A stretch of 64,000 nt of DNA from Stakelama saccharophila (GTDB lineage: Bacteria > Pseudomonadota > Alphaproteobacteria > Sphingomonadales > Sphingomonadaceae): assembly GCF_032229225.1 (NCBI RefSeq), contig NZ_CP135076.1, positions 973,001 to 1,037,000 of the forward strand, given 5' to 3'. The translations under genes and the position numbers were made by a program. The notes beneath the pieces were generated by a model. That model searched no databases. It saw only the letters and a list, made by a program, of their open reading frames with translations, and was not told the DNA's origin. Below are positions 19,799 through 28,040 of the stretch, piece by piece; the stretch's first letter is position 1; each line of letters opens with the position of its first letter.

Positions 19799-19859
19799 CC
19801 GCGCCGCCCGACCCGGACATCCGGTGGCGGCACAGGCGACCGGAGTTGGAGCGGGGACA

Positions 19860-21005
19860 ATGCACAAGGTATCCGAACTGGACGCGCTGCGCGGGCTGAT
19901 GGCGGTCTGGGTCTGGGTGAGCCACGTCCTGTTCTTCGGCGGCCTGAGCAGCGGCATATTCTATTATATCGGCCTGGGCGGCGCGGCGGTGAAGGTGTTC
20001 ATCATCCTGTCGGGCTTCGCCATCACCTGTTCGCTGATGAATCGCCCGCAAACCTATCGCGATTACATGCGCCGGCGGTTCTGGCGCATCTATCCGGTCT
20101 ATCTGGTCGGTCTGGGCCTCGGTCTCGCCACCTTCGCGCTCTACGCGCAGAATGCGGAAGCGCTGAACTGGATGCACGCGGGCGACGTCGCACCGCTTCG
20201 CGAGCGGATCGAAAGCTTTCGGACCAGTCCGGTGCCCCATATCGTCAGCCATCTCCTGCTGTTGCACGGCGTCATCCCGGATACCTGGCTTTATGGGTCG
20301 TCGCTTTCGATCAACGGGCCGCTGTGGAGCCTGAGCCTGGAGTGGCAATTCTATCTGCTGGCGCCCTTGATCGTCACGGTGTTGCAGACGCCGCGCCAGC
20401 GCTGGATATTGTTGGGGGCGATGGTCGCGGTCACCGCGGTCGCGGCCGAAAAGTTTTCGGGCGGATTTTCGATCGTGCCCTCTTTCCTGCCGCTGGTGCT
20501 GGGATATTTCGCTGTCGGCATCCTGACGGCGCTGCATCTCGACCGCCTGCGATCCGATGCGGAACTGCGCTTCGGCGCGGCGGCATTGCTCGTCCTGCTG
20601 GCGACCGCGGCAGGGAGCCAGGAATTCTTCTTCGCAACCGCCATCTGGAGCGTCGTGATGGTCGCCGTGCTGACCCCCGATCTCGCGCCGTGTCGATGGC
20701 TCGGCAGGATGCTCGCCCATCCCTGGCTGATCTTCTTCGGCGAGCGGTCCTACGGCTTCTACATCTTCCACATGCCGGCGCTGCTGTTCTGGGGCGGGTG
20801 GCTGATCGCCAACGGCTATGCCGGCAACCGCTGGATCTTCATTGCCGGATTGGCGCTGACCCTTCCCGTAACCATGCTGGCGGCGATCCTGTCCTACGAC
20901 TTCTTCGAACGCCCGATCCAGCGGTGGTCGCGGCGCAAGGGCGCGAAACCGGCCGTGCGAGGGCACGCCATCGGGCGCGACCGCTCCGCCGTCGAGAAAA
21001 TCTAG
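19860..21005 (+). CDS. Acyltransferase 3 family membrane acyltransferase
   Basis: A 381-residue integral membrane acyltransferase of the OafA/Acyl_transf_3 class. The N-terminus SELDALRGLMAVWVWVSHVL contains the family's essential Arg and His. About ten helices follow, with VFIILSGFAITCSL and a final helix followed by FFERPIQRW. It likely O-acetylates the exopolysaccharide or its lipid-linked unit. The ATG at 19860 has GGAG eight bases upstream. Its stop overlaps the stop of the convergent pyruvyl transferase gene by four bases (CTAG). Confidence 0.92.
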   Translation: MHKVSELDALRGLMAVWVWVSHVLFFGGLSSGIFYYIGLGGAAVKVFIILSGFAITCSLMNRPQTYRDYMRRRFWRIYPVYLVGLGLGLATFALYAQNAEALNWMHAGDVAPLRERIESFRTSPVPHIVSHLLLLHGVIPDTWLYGSSLSINGPLWSLSLEWQFYLLAPLIVTVLQTPRQRWILLGAMVAVTAVAAEKFSGGFSIVPSFLPLVLGYFAVGILTALHLDRLRSDAELRFGAAALLVLLATAAGSQEFFFATAIWSVVMVAVLTPDLAPCRWLGRMLAHPWLIFFGERSYGFYIFHMPALLFWGGWLIANGYAGNRWIFIAGLALTLPVTMLAAILSYDFFERPIQRWSRRKGAKPAVRGHAIGRDRSAVEKI

Positions 21006-22000
21006 GGCAGTTCGGCGAGGCGCGCCAACGCCTCGTCCGGCGTGGCCGCGGTTCGCAGATGCGGGAATTCCCGCGTCCATGCGGCGATATAGCCCGATAC
21101 CTTGCCATAGGAGTTGTCGAGCGCGACGTGCGGAATGTCGAGCAGGGTGGACAGGATATGGCCGTGCAGGCGATCGGTCACCACCTGCCGGCCGCGCGAC
21201 AGCAAAGCGAGGCCGCGTTCCAGCCGTTCGGCGGCCTTGCGGTCATATTGCCGGCGCCTGCGCGTCATGGCGTCGGACGTCCCGAGCCGGTCCGCGAGGC
21301 GCCGGGCGCGGCGCATCCAACGGTCGCCCGCCTGGCGCGGCTCCTCCAGCCAGTCGACGACCTCGATCTTCCCGGTCGCCGGGGCGGCGTGCTGGTCGTG
21401 GCCGGCGCGCTCGCTGTCCGTGCGCATCAGCATGAGGATGTCGACCGCCGGTACGCCGCGCCGCGCCAGGGCGCCCATCGCGAAGGCGCAATCGGGAACG
21501 AGCGTCGCCGCGACGCCCAGCCGCGCTTCGGCGAAGTCGAGACTGCGCCTGTCGCGGACATAGAGATGGGCATCGCGATGCGCGGACAGCAGGTTCGCAA
21601 AGCCGGCAATACCGCGCTCTTCGCGAAACGCGATCGACTGCGGCAGTTGCACGATCTCGCGATCGGGAAGGCGTTCCAGGATCATCTCGCGAAACCGTTG
21701 GTGCTTCGGCCAGATATCGCCGAGGTTGCCGCCGCCGTGCAGGAATACCGGGCCTTCCGGGAATGCGCGGCGCAGGGCTTCGGCGTCGAAATCATGATGT
21801 TCGCAGACATAAGCGGGGGCATTGCCGGTAATCCCCTGCAAAAGGGCGATCTCGCCCAGCCAGATTGCGCAGTCGCCGACATTCGAATGGTTGGGATAGT
21901 CGAGCAGGGCATAGGCAGAGCCCGGCCCGACATGGCGACGAGCCATGGTGTGCAGGGCATCGCATTGCCTGGCGATGACGGCGCTGTTGGCGGCGGGCAT
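21002..22000 (-). CDS. Polysaccharide pyruvyl transferase
   Basis: A 332-residue member of the PF04230 family, which adds ketal-linked pyruvate from phosphoenolpyruvate to sugars and gives the polymer negative charge. Signature segments are LLDYPNHSNVGDCAIWLGE, VFLHGGGNLGDIWPKHQ and the C-terminal GRQVVTDRLHGHILSTLLDI. The ATG at 22000 has CGGAG about six bases upstream; the longer frame runs through the GT25 gene and is a shadow. It follows the GT25 gene by 14 bases on the same strand and is the last gene of its unit. Confidence 0.93.
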   Translation of the reverse strand: MPAANSAVIARQCDALHTMARRHVGPGSAYALLDYPNHSNVGDCAIWLGEIALLQGITGNAPAYVCEHHDFDAEALRRAFPEGPVFLHGGGNLGDIWPKHQRFREMILERLPDREIVQLPQSIAFREERGIAGFANLLSAHRDAHLYVRDRRSLDFAEARLGVAATLVPDCAFAMGALARRGVPAVDILMLMRTDSERAGHDQHAAPATGKIEVVDWLEEPRQAGDRWMRRARRLADRLGTSDAMTRRRRQYDRKAAERLERGLALLSRGRQVVTDRLHGHILSTLLDIPHVALDNSYGKVSGYIAAWTREFPHLRTAATPDEALARLAELP

Positions 22001-22014
22001 GGATACTCCGGTTT

Positions 22015-22767
22015 TCAGGGAAAAAGGCGCTTTGCCGCGCGCCGCAGATAGAAGCGGGCCAGGACCCTGCGACGGCGGGCATAGTCCGCCTTCATGAAGG
22101 CTTTGCGGGCGGGGGTGGCGGCGGGACGCGGCTCGAACCGCTCGTCGCCGATGCTGGAGGCGGCATCGGTTTCGATGATCGGAAAGGGGTGGAGCGACAG
22201 GGTGGGGATACCGTGCTCCCAGAACCGGTCCATCTGATCGTCGATCGGGCGTTCGACGTGGCGGCAGGCCCGCATCAGCGCGGCGGCACCGGTGCGCGTG
22301 ACGACATAGCCCTGCGTCCCCCAGACCTTTCCGAGCGCGCGCACCAGGGTAAATCCGCGCGACGGATATGCCTTGCGCTCGATCGCCTGGCGCGACGGCT
22401 GTTTCTGATAAAGGCGGACATAGTGATAGCCATCGGCCGCGAAGTCGTGCTCGGCGATGCGCGCAAGTTTCTGCCAATCGGCGATGATGTCGTCCTCGAG
22501 CACGATATACTGGCGGGCATCCGAGGCGAGCAGGTCGCGCCAGATGGCATAATGGCTCGAATAGCATCCCAGTTCGCCGGGGCGCAGCGTGCGGCCGTGG
22601 GTGACGGCCAGCCGATCGGGATCGTGGATCAGGTCCGGATCGAGCGCGGTATGCGCATCGAAGAAGCGCCAGGGCACCGTCGCGGCCGACGCACGCCCGG
22701 CGAATTGGTCCCGGCGGTCCGCGGCGTTCGCCATGCTCAGCACGACGATGTCGGTGCCGCCGCCCAT
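22015..22767 (-). CDS. Glycosyltransferase family 25
   Basis: A 250-residue LOS/LPS-type GT25 glycosyltransferase. It has the N-terminal VVLSMANAADRRDQFAGRAS, the mid-domain motif RPGELGCYSSHYAIWRDLL and the DXD-like QYIVLEDDIIADW, then RTGAAALMRAC and PIDDQMDRF, all typical of the family. It may add a side-chain sugar to the exopolysaccharide. Its ATG overlaps the flippase stop (TGATG). The basic C-terminus (DYARRRRVLARFYLRRAAKR) suggests membrane association. Confidence 0.9.
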   Translation of the reverse strand: MGGGTDIVVLSMANAADRRDQFAGRASAATVPWRFFDAHTALDPDLIHDPDRLAVTHGRTLRPGELGCYSSHYAIWRDLLASDARQYIVLEDDIIADWQKLARIAEHDFAADGYHYVRLYQKQPSRQAIERKAYPSRGFTLVRALGKVWGTQGYVVTRTGAAALMRACRHVERPIDDQMDRFWEHGIPTLSLHPFPIIETDAASSIGDERFEPRPAATPARKAFMKADYARRRRVLARFYLRRAAKRLFP

Positions 22768-24254
22768 CAACCCCTCGCTCCCTGCCAGCGCATGTGCAAT
22801 TTGCCCAGCATCGCCGCGACCTCTGTTTCCGGGCCCGCCGGGCGGGATTGCAGCCACCAGGTCGTCGCCAGCGTGCCGAGATAGGCGGCGCCGCCCAGCG
22901 CGATCTGAACTGCAGTCGCGGCGATCAGGGCCGTCTGGTCTTCGGGCTCGGAAAGCAGCAGGTGCCAGGCGGTCAGCATAGCCGCCATGACGGCTACCGC
23001 GAACAGGGTCCGCGCATTGGCGCGGATCTGCTCGACGATGGGCAGTCCCAGAAGCGATCGGACCAGCGTTAGGTTGAAGCCGATGGCGATGATGCCGGTG
23101 ATGACGCGTGCGATAACCACGCCGATCAACCCGTGCAGGAACATGCCCGCGACGATGATGGGCACGCGCACGACAAGCAGCATCACGTCGCGTTTGAACA
23201 GCCGGCGCGTCGCCCCCAGCGACATTCCCAGCGGCTGAACGAGCGTGCCCAGCGTCTGAAGCGCGAAAATGGCGGCGAGGGCCTGGATCACCACGACGGC
23301 GCCAAGCCATTTCGGGCCCATGGCGATCAGCACCAGCGGTTTCGCGAGCAGCGCCATGCCCACGCCCAGCGGCAGGGCGATGGCCGTCACCAGCGCCTGC
23401 GACCGTTGATAGGCGCGCAGCAACCGCTTTCGATCGTCGCGGACATTGGCATAGGCCGGGAACAGCGTCTGGGTAAGGGGCAGCGTCGCCTCACGCGTCG
23501 GCATCAGCGCCAGATTGTCGCCCACCGTGTAAAGGCCGAGATCGCTACGCCCGAGAAACTTGCCGATCAGGAGCTGGTCGAAGCGCCAGTTGATCGTGTT
23601 GACGATCTGGCTGAGCGTCAGCCAGGCGGAGAAGCCGAATAATTCGCGCGACGCCCGCCAGCGCGGACGCGGCAGCATCGGCAGCACCATGTAGGAGACG
23701 AGGACGCTGGTCCCCTGTGCCGCGACCTGTCCCCATACCAGCGCCCAATAGCTCTTCGTCGCGAAGGCGAGCCAAACCGACACGATCAGGCCGACCAGCT
23801 TCGCCGACACGGTGAGGACGAAATCCTGCCAGAAGACGAGCTTCTTCTGCAGCATGATCCGTTTCGGGTTCATCAGGCCGTTGAGGAAAACGCTCGCGCC
23901 CAGCACCGCCACGACGGGCGCCAGCCGGGCGTCGCCGTAAAAGACGGCAATGGGCTGTCCGGCGGCCGCGAAAAGACCGCCGACGACCAGGCCGCGCAGC
24001 GCATTCAGGGTCCAGGCCGCATGGAAATGGTCGGTGGTGGGATCGGGGTGATGGATGAGCGCCTGGCCAAGCGACATGTTGGTAATGGTTTGCAGCACAG
24101 CCAGCATCGTCGTCGCGATCGCGACCAGGCCGAAATCGGCAGGCACCAGCAGCCGTGCGAGCACCAGCGTCGACAACAGGCCCATCAGGTTGACGAGGCC
24201 TCGCGACGCGGTGATCCACAGGCTGCCCCGGGCGAGTTTTCCAGTTACGCGAAT
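22767..24254 (-). CDS. Wzx-type polysaccharide flippase; start problematic (ATT start or frameshift)
   Basis: A MOP-superfamily lipid-linked oligosaccharide flippase of about 495 residues with roughly 12-14 helices. The family N-terminus GKLARGSLWITASRG and LVLARLLVPADFGLVAIATT are plain, as is LGVGMALLAKPLVLIAMGPK. No ATG, GTG or TTG precedes the conserved start in this frame, except an ATG at 24383 that would overlap the upstream GT2 gene by 110 bases. An ATT at 24254 has GGAGG five bases upstream. A TGATG junction at 24276-24272, as used by its neighbour, leads into a nine-codon frame that is out of register by one base. Function is confident; the true start is not. Confidence 0.85.
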   Translation of the reverse strand: MRVTGKLARGSLWITASRGLVNLMGLLSTLVLARLLVPADFGLVAIATTMLAVLQTITNMSLGQALIHHPDPTTDHFHAAWTLNALRGLVVGGLFAAAGQPIAVFYGDARLAPVVAVLGASVFLNGLMNPKRIMLQKKLVFWQDFVLTVSAKLVGLIVSVWLAFATKSYWALVWGQVAAQGTSVLVSYMVLPMLPRPRWRASRELFGFSAWLTLSQIVNTINWRFDQLLIGKFLGRSDLGLYTVGDNLALMPTREATLPLTQTLFPAYANVRDDRKRLLRAYQRSQALVTAIALPLGVGMALLAKPLVLIAMGPKWLGAVVVIQALAAIFALQTLGTLVQPLGMSLGATRRLFKRDVMLLVVRVPIIVAGMFLHGLIGVVIARVITGIIAIGFNLTLVRSLLGLPIVEQIRANARTLFAVAVMAAMLTAWHLLLSEPEDQTALIAATAVQIALGGAAYLGTLATTWWLQSRPAGPETEVAAMLGKLHMRWQGARG

Positions 24255-24273
24255 GCCGGCCTCCGCATCTCCA

Positions 24274-25305
24274 TCAGGCTCCGGGCCGGCCGTGCATCCG
24301 GTCCACCGCGGCCCGCCGGCGTGCCCGCGCGCCGGGCCGGATGCGTCGCAGCGTTCCCTTGAGCTTGCCGCGGCGGGCTGCATCGCGCGGTAGCGGGAGC
24401 AGGCGCATCGCCTGGATCTTCACGAACTTGAGCGGAGACCGCGCAGGTCGGAAGCCGCCGAGCATCGCCGGCGTTACCGGCTGACCGGCCGCCCAGGCGC
24501 GCTGGGCGTATTTGAAGACTTCCCTGTTGAAGATCGCCTCCAGCAGCGTGCGCCGCCGGCCCGTCGCGCGCGGGATGCGATTCTCTAGCGTCGTCAGCAC
24601 GCGCTGCCGGGTGGAAAACGTCTCCACCCTGGTCAGCATATTGTCCGCATCCTGGTGGTAATCGGCGCTCGCCCGCCCGCTGAAGGCCGAGGGCCCGTCG
24701 AGCATGGTGCGCAGCCACAGGTCACGGTCGCCGCCTCGCCGACACAGGCCCGCCGGGAACATGCCGGTCCGCAAAAGGGAATCGCGCCGGATCATCACCG
24801 CGCCGGTCCAGAAGGGACAACCGCCCGACAGCCAGGCCGACAGCAGGTCCTCGGTCGAAAGCGTTCTCGGGCCGGTATGGGCCGCGCTGTACCAGTCGGG
24901 CACCGCGCGGTCGCCGGAGACGAAGCGATAGCCCGAAAAGGCGGAGACCGGCGCGTGGCCGTCCTGCGCAGCCCGTGCAAGCGCTTGGGTCAGGCCCTCC
25001 AGATGATCCGGCCGCCAACTGTCGTCGGCGTCCAGAAAGGCGATCCAGTCGCAGTCGCTCGCTTCGATGGCGAGATTGCGGGCGGCATAGCCGCCGGGGC
25101 CCGGCTCTTCGCGCCGAAAGGTGCGGATGCGCGGATCGGCATAGCTGCCGACCACCACCATCGATCCGTCGGACGAGCAGTCGTCGACGACCAGGATTTC
25201 ATCGGGAGTACGCGACTGGGCGAGTACGCTGTCCAATGTCCGGGCGATGTGCCGCTCCTTGTTGTGGACCGGGATCGCGACCGCAACGCGGATCTCTTTC
25301 ATCAT
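24274..25305 (-). CDS. Glycosyltransferase family 2 (copy 2)
   Basis: A 343-residue GT-A glycosyltransferase paralogous to the one at 18860-19798. It has VAVAIPVHNKERHIARTLDS, ILVVDDCSSDGS, the DXD-bearing WIAFLDADDSWRPDHLE and RRGGDRDLWLRTM. Relative to copy 1 it carries a longer, strongly basic C-terminus (RDAARRGKLKGTLRRIRPGA) that may bind the membrane. It follows the acetyltransferase gene by 18 bases and ends at a TGATG at the problematic flippase start. Confidence 0.9.
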   Translation of the reverse strand: MMKEIRVAVAIPVHNKERHIARTLDSVLAQSRTPDEILVVDDCSSDGSMVVVGSYADPRIRTFRREEPGPGGYAARNLAIEASDCDWIAFLDADDSWRPDHLEGLTQALARAAQDGHAPVSAFSGYRFVSGDRAVPDWYSAAHTGPRTLSTEDLLSAWLSGGCPFWTGAVMIRRDSLLRTGMFPAGLCRRGGDRDLWLRTMLDGPSAFSGRASADYHQDADNMLTRVETFSTRQRVLTTLENRIPRATGRRRTLLEAIFNREVFKYAQRAWAAGQPVTPAMLGGFRPARSPLKFVKIQAMRLLPLPRDAARRGKLKGTLRRIRPGARARRRAAVDRMHGRPGA

Positions 25306-25323
25306 AACGGCGTCTCCGGCTTC

Positions 25324-26001
25324 CTAGTCATCGACGAAGCAGTCGGCACATTTGCGCATGAGCCACTCGGGAACCTGGCGATTGATATAGCCTTGCGAAC
25401 CGGCGTCGGAGAGGATCTTGGCCGGCACACCGCCGGCTACGCCCTGTGCCGGCACGTCGCGCGTGACCACGGCGTTGGCGCCGATGGAGGCGTCGTCACC
25501 CACGAAGATGCGGCCGATCACCTTCGCACCCGATCCGAAGAACACGCGGTCGCCGATCACCGGATTTCCCGCACGCGGCCCGCGGTTGAGCTGGCCGAGC
25601 ACGGTGCCGTGCGTGATGTTGACGTTGGATCCGATCTCGACACCACCGTTGATGAAGACGCCGCTGAACCGGTTGATCATCAATCCCGGGCCGATCCGCG
25701 TATATTCGGGAATGGCGATGCCGTATTTGTAGCGCAGGTGCAGCAGATAGGCCTTGCCGACGAGATAGAGGCCGAACCCCCTGGCGGGCAGCGTCTTCAG
25801 ATAGCCGCAGGTCCGCATGGTCGCGCTGTATTTGAACCCCGGCGTGAACAGGAAGTGCCGGGCGAACGCCTTCACCCCCGTCGAGCCGGCATACCGGTAC
25901 AAGTCCGCCCTGATCAGATTGCGCAGGGCGGTGAAATTCTTCGGGCAGCCGCGGCGGTGGGCGCGGGCGGCCTGCTGGGGGTCGAATTCTGTCACCGGCA
26001 T
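25324..26001 (-). CDS. Serine-acetyltransferase-like hexapeptide O-acetyltransferase
   Basis: About 225 residues, with an N-terminal helical part and a C-terminal left-handed beta-helix of hexapeptide repeats: GPGLMINRFSGVFINGGVEI, GSNVNITHGTVLGQLNRG, NPVIGDRVFFGSGAKVIGRI and DDASIGANAVVTRDVPAQ. It resembles CysE/WbbJ-type acetyl-CoA transferases and probably acetylates a sugar of the exopolysaccharide rather than serine, given its context. The start is uncertain: ATG at 26001 has GAGG only one base away, while a GTG at 25995 is spaced better. Confidence 0.85.
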   Translation of the reverse strand: MPVTEFDPQQAARAHRRGCPKNFTALRNLIRADLYRYAGSTGVKAFARHFLFTPGFKYSATMRTCGYLKTLPARGFGLYLVGKAYLLHLRYKYGIAIPEYTRIGPGLMINRFSGVFINGGVEIGSNVNITHGTVLGQLNRGPRAGNPVIGDRVFFGSGAKVIGRIFVGDDASIGANAVVTRDVPAQGVAGGVPAKILSDAGSQGYINRQVPEWLMRKCADCFVDD

Positions 26002-26142
26002 CCCTCGGCCATCATGCTGCGCTGCACAATCCATAGGTCGGCCCCGTTCGGACGGTCAAATGCGGTTACCGCAGAATCCGGCCGGCGCGCCGCAATATGC
26101 GGCGGATGCTGCCGGCCGTGCGACGGGCGCCGCGGACATGAC

Positions 26143-27261
26143 TCACGCCTTTGCATCGATTATGTCCCAGAAGGAATGGACCGCGCGGGAAACCGTATAT
26201 TCCTGTACGAGGTTCGTCGCGGCGCCGGCCATCGAATACCGTAACGCCGTGTTGTCCATGCGGCGCAGGGCGTCGCGCATCGCCGCTACATCGTCGGGCG
26301 GGACGATGATCCCGGCCGGCGTTTCGCGTGTGCCGGTAATTTGCTCGCGCGGGGCCGATGCCAGGATTTCCGAAGGGCCGGAGGCGCAGTTGGTCGAGAC
26401 CACCGGGATCCCGCACGCCATTGCCTCGACCAGCGAATTGGGAAAGCCTTCCGCATTGGACGGGAGCACGAAAAATTCCGCGCGGGCGAGAATGGCGAAG
26501 GGGTTGGCGGCGAAACCGACGAAATGCACGCGATCGGCGCAGCCGAGTGCGGCGGCGAGGGACTGCAGGCGCTCGCCTTCGGGGCCTTCGCCCATCAACA
26601 CGAGATCCTGTGCGACGGCCGAATCGGCATAAGCACGCAACAGCAGCTCGAAATTCTTGTTCGGCACCAGCCGCCCCATCGCGGCGATGAAGCGCGACGG
26701 TAGCGCGATCGGGGATTCGTCCGCCGCCTGCCGACGGATGTGTTCGACGTCCACCGGATTGGGGATGACCGAAACCCGGTCGCGCTCGACACCGAAGCGG
26801 GCGACGAGTCCATCGGCCACGCCGCCCGACACGGCGACCACCGAATCGGCGCGCGGATAGGCGATGCGCACGAGCCCGCGGCTTATCGCGCCGTGCTTCC
26901 CGCGGCCGAGATGCGCGTACGTATCCACCCGCTCGCTCGCGACCCAGCGGGTATCGGTGCCCCGGACGGCCCAGGCGGCCGCGAGATTGGCGCGTGTCAG
27001 GAAGCTCAACAGTGCCGTCGGTCGTTCCGCAAGGATCAGCCGCCGCAGGGCGGTGACGCTCGGCAACAGCCGATGCCGGGCATCGAACTGCACCACCCGG
27101 ATCCATTCCGGCAGCGCATAGGCGGCCGGTTCGTCGTCGAGCAGGGCCACGATCAGTTCGCGATCGCTCAACCGTTCGCGAGAATGGCCGGCGATACAGG
27201 CAAAGACCCGCTCGGCACCCCCTCCCGCCAGCGAATTGATGGCAAAGACGATTCTATCCAC
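26143..27261 (-). CDS. Glycosyltransferase family 4 (second)
   Basis: A GT-B glycosyltransferase of 372 residues from the GTG at 27261, which has GGAG five bases upstream; the longer frame upstream invades the divergent Wza promoter and gene. Motifs are VFAINSLAGGGAERVFACIA (nucleotide-side loop of GalNAc-PP-polyprenyl and similar GT4), SVIPNPVDVEHIRRQ, GRLVPNKNFELLLRAY and the EX7E block LPSNAEGFPNSLVEAMACG. It is the first gene of the five-gene minus-strand unit with the acetyltransferase, GT2, flippase, GT25 and pyruvyl transferase genes. Its acceptor and donor are unknown. Confidence 0.9.
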   Translation of the reverse strand: MDRIVFAINSLAGGGAERVFACIAGHSRERLSDRELIVALLDDEPAAYALPEWIRVVQFDARHRLLPSVTALRRLILAERPTALLSFLTRANLAAAWAVRGTDTRWVASERVDTYAHLGRGKHGAISRGLVRIAYPRADSVVAVSGGVADGLVARFGVERDRVSVIPNPVDVEHIRRQAADESPIALPSRFIAAMGRLVPNKNFELLLRAYADSAVAQDLVLMGEGPEGERLQSLAAALGCADRVHFVGFAANPFAILARAEFFVLPSNAEGFPNSLVEAMACGIPVVSTNCASGPSEILASAPREQITGTRETPAGIIVPPDDVAAMRDALRRMDNTALRYSMAGAATNLVQEYTVSRAVHSFWDIIDAKA

Positions 27262-27424
27262 CTCTACTCCATCGTCGTATCGGTCGCGGCCGGGCCATTT
27301 GACGAAAAGGCGACGAATGGTCGCCACAGCGCGTTGTGTGCAGTGCAGCAGGCTTGTTGTGGCGGTCAGGGGCGAGCAAGACGTTTGCGACGGTTCATGG
27401 TCTGCCACCGATGAAAGGACTGCG

Positions 27425-28030
27425 ATGCTGCCGCGACGCTTGATAAAATTGGTGATCGCGCGTTCGGGCGGATGGCTGATGGTCGTGCTGATGGCGTTTG
27501 CCGTCGCGGCCTGTGCCGGCGCCGGCAAGCCGCCGCTCAACCCGGACGGCCCTGCGGCCGAGGCGGCGACTGCGCCCTACCGACTGGGGCTTACCGACCG
27601 GGTGCGGATCACCACCTATGACGAACCCGACCTGACCGGCGAGTTCCAGGTCGGCGGCACCGGCACGATCAGCTTTCCGCTGTTGGGAGAGGTGCCCGCC
27701 GAGGGCAAGACCGCCGCGGAGCTGCAGGACCTGCTGACGCGGCGCCTGGCCGAGGGATATCTGAAGGACCCGCACGTCGCCGTGGAAGTCACGTCCTTTC
27801 GCCCGTTCTTCATCATGGGCGAAGTCGAACGGCCCGGTCGCTATCCGACCACCGAAGGAATGACCGTACAGCGGGCGATCGCGCTGGCCGGCGGCTACAC
27901 CTATCGCGCCAACAAGGGCAAGGTCTTCATCCGGCGACGCGGCGACAGTGTCGAGCGGGAGGTTTCCGCCGATGCGGATGTCGCCGTCGCTCCCGGCGAC
28001 GTGCTGCGCATCGGCGAGCGCTATTTCTGA
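27425..28030 (+). CDS. Polysaccharide export outer-membrane lipoprotein (Wza/GumB-like)
   Basis: A 201-residue export protein of the OMA class. It has a lipoprotein signal ending VAACAGAG, the Poly_export domain (LGLTDRVRITTYDEPDLTG, QVGGTGTISFPLLGEV) and one SLBB domain (FFIMGEVERPGRYPTTEGMT, VQRAIALAGGYTYRANKGKV). Its length matches short GumB-type relatives rather than E. coli Wza, so it lacks the C-terminal outer-membrane helix. The ATG at 27425 has GGAC four bases upstream. It is co-transcribed with the beta-barrel gene and likely works with the Wzc-like kinase at 29538-31682. Confidence 0.93.
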   Translation: MLPRRLIKLVIARSGGWLMVVLMAFAVAACAGAGKPPLNPDGPAAEAATAPYRLGLTDRVRITTYDEPDLTGEFQVGGTGTISFPLLGEVPAEGKTAAELQDLLTRRLAEGYLKDPHVAVEVTSFRPFFIMGEVERPGRYPTTEGMTVQRAIALAGGYTYRANKGKVFIRRRGDSVEREVSADADVAVAPGDVLRIGERYF

Positions 28031-28040
28031 GGGTCGTACC

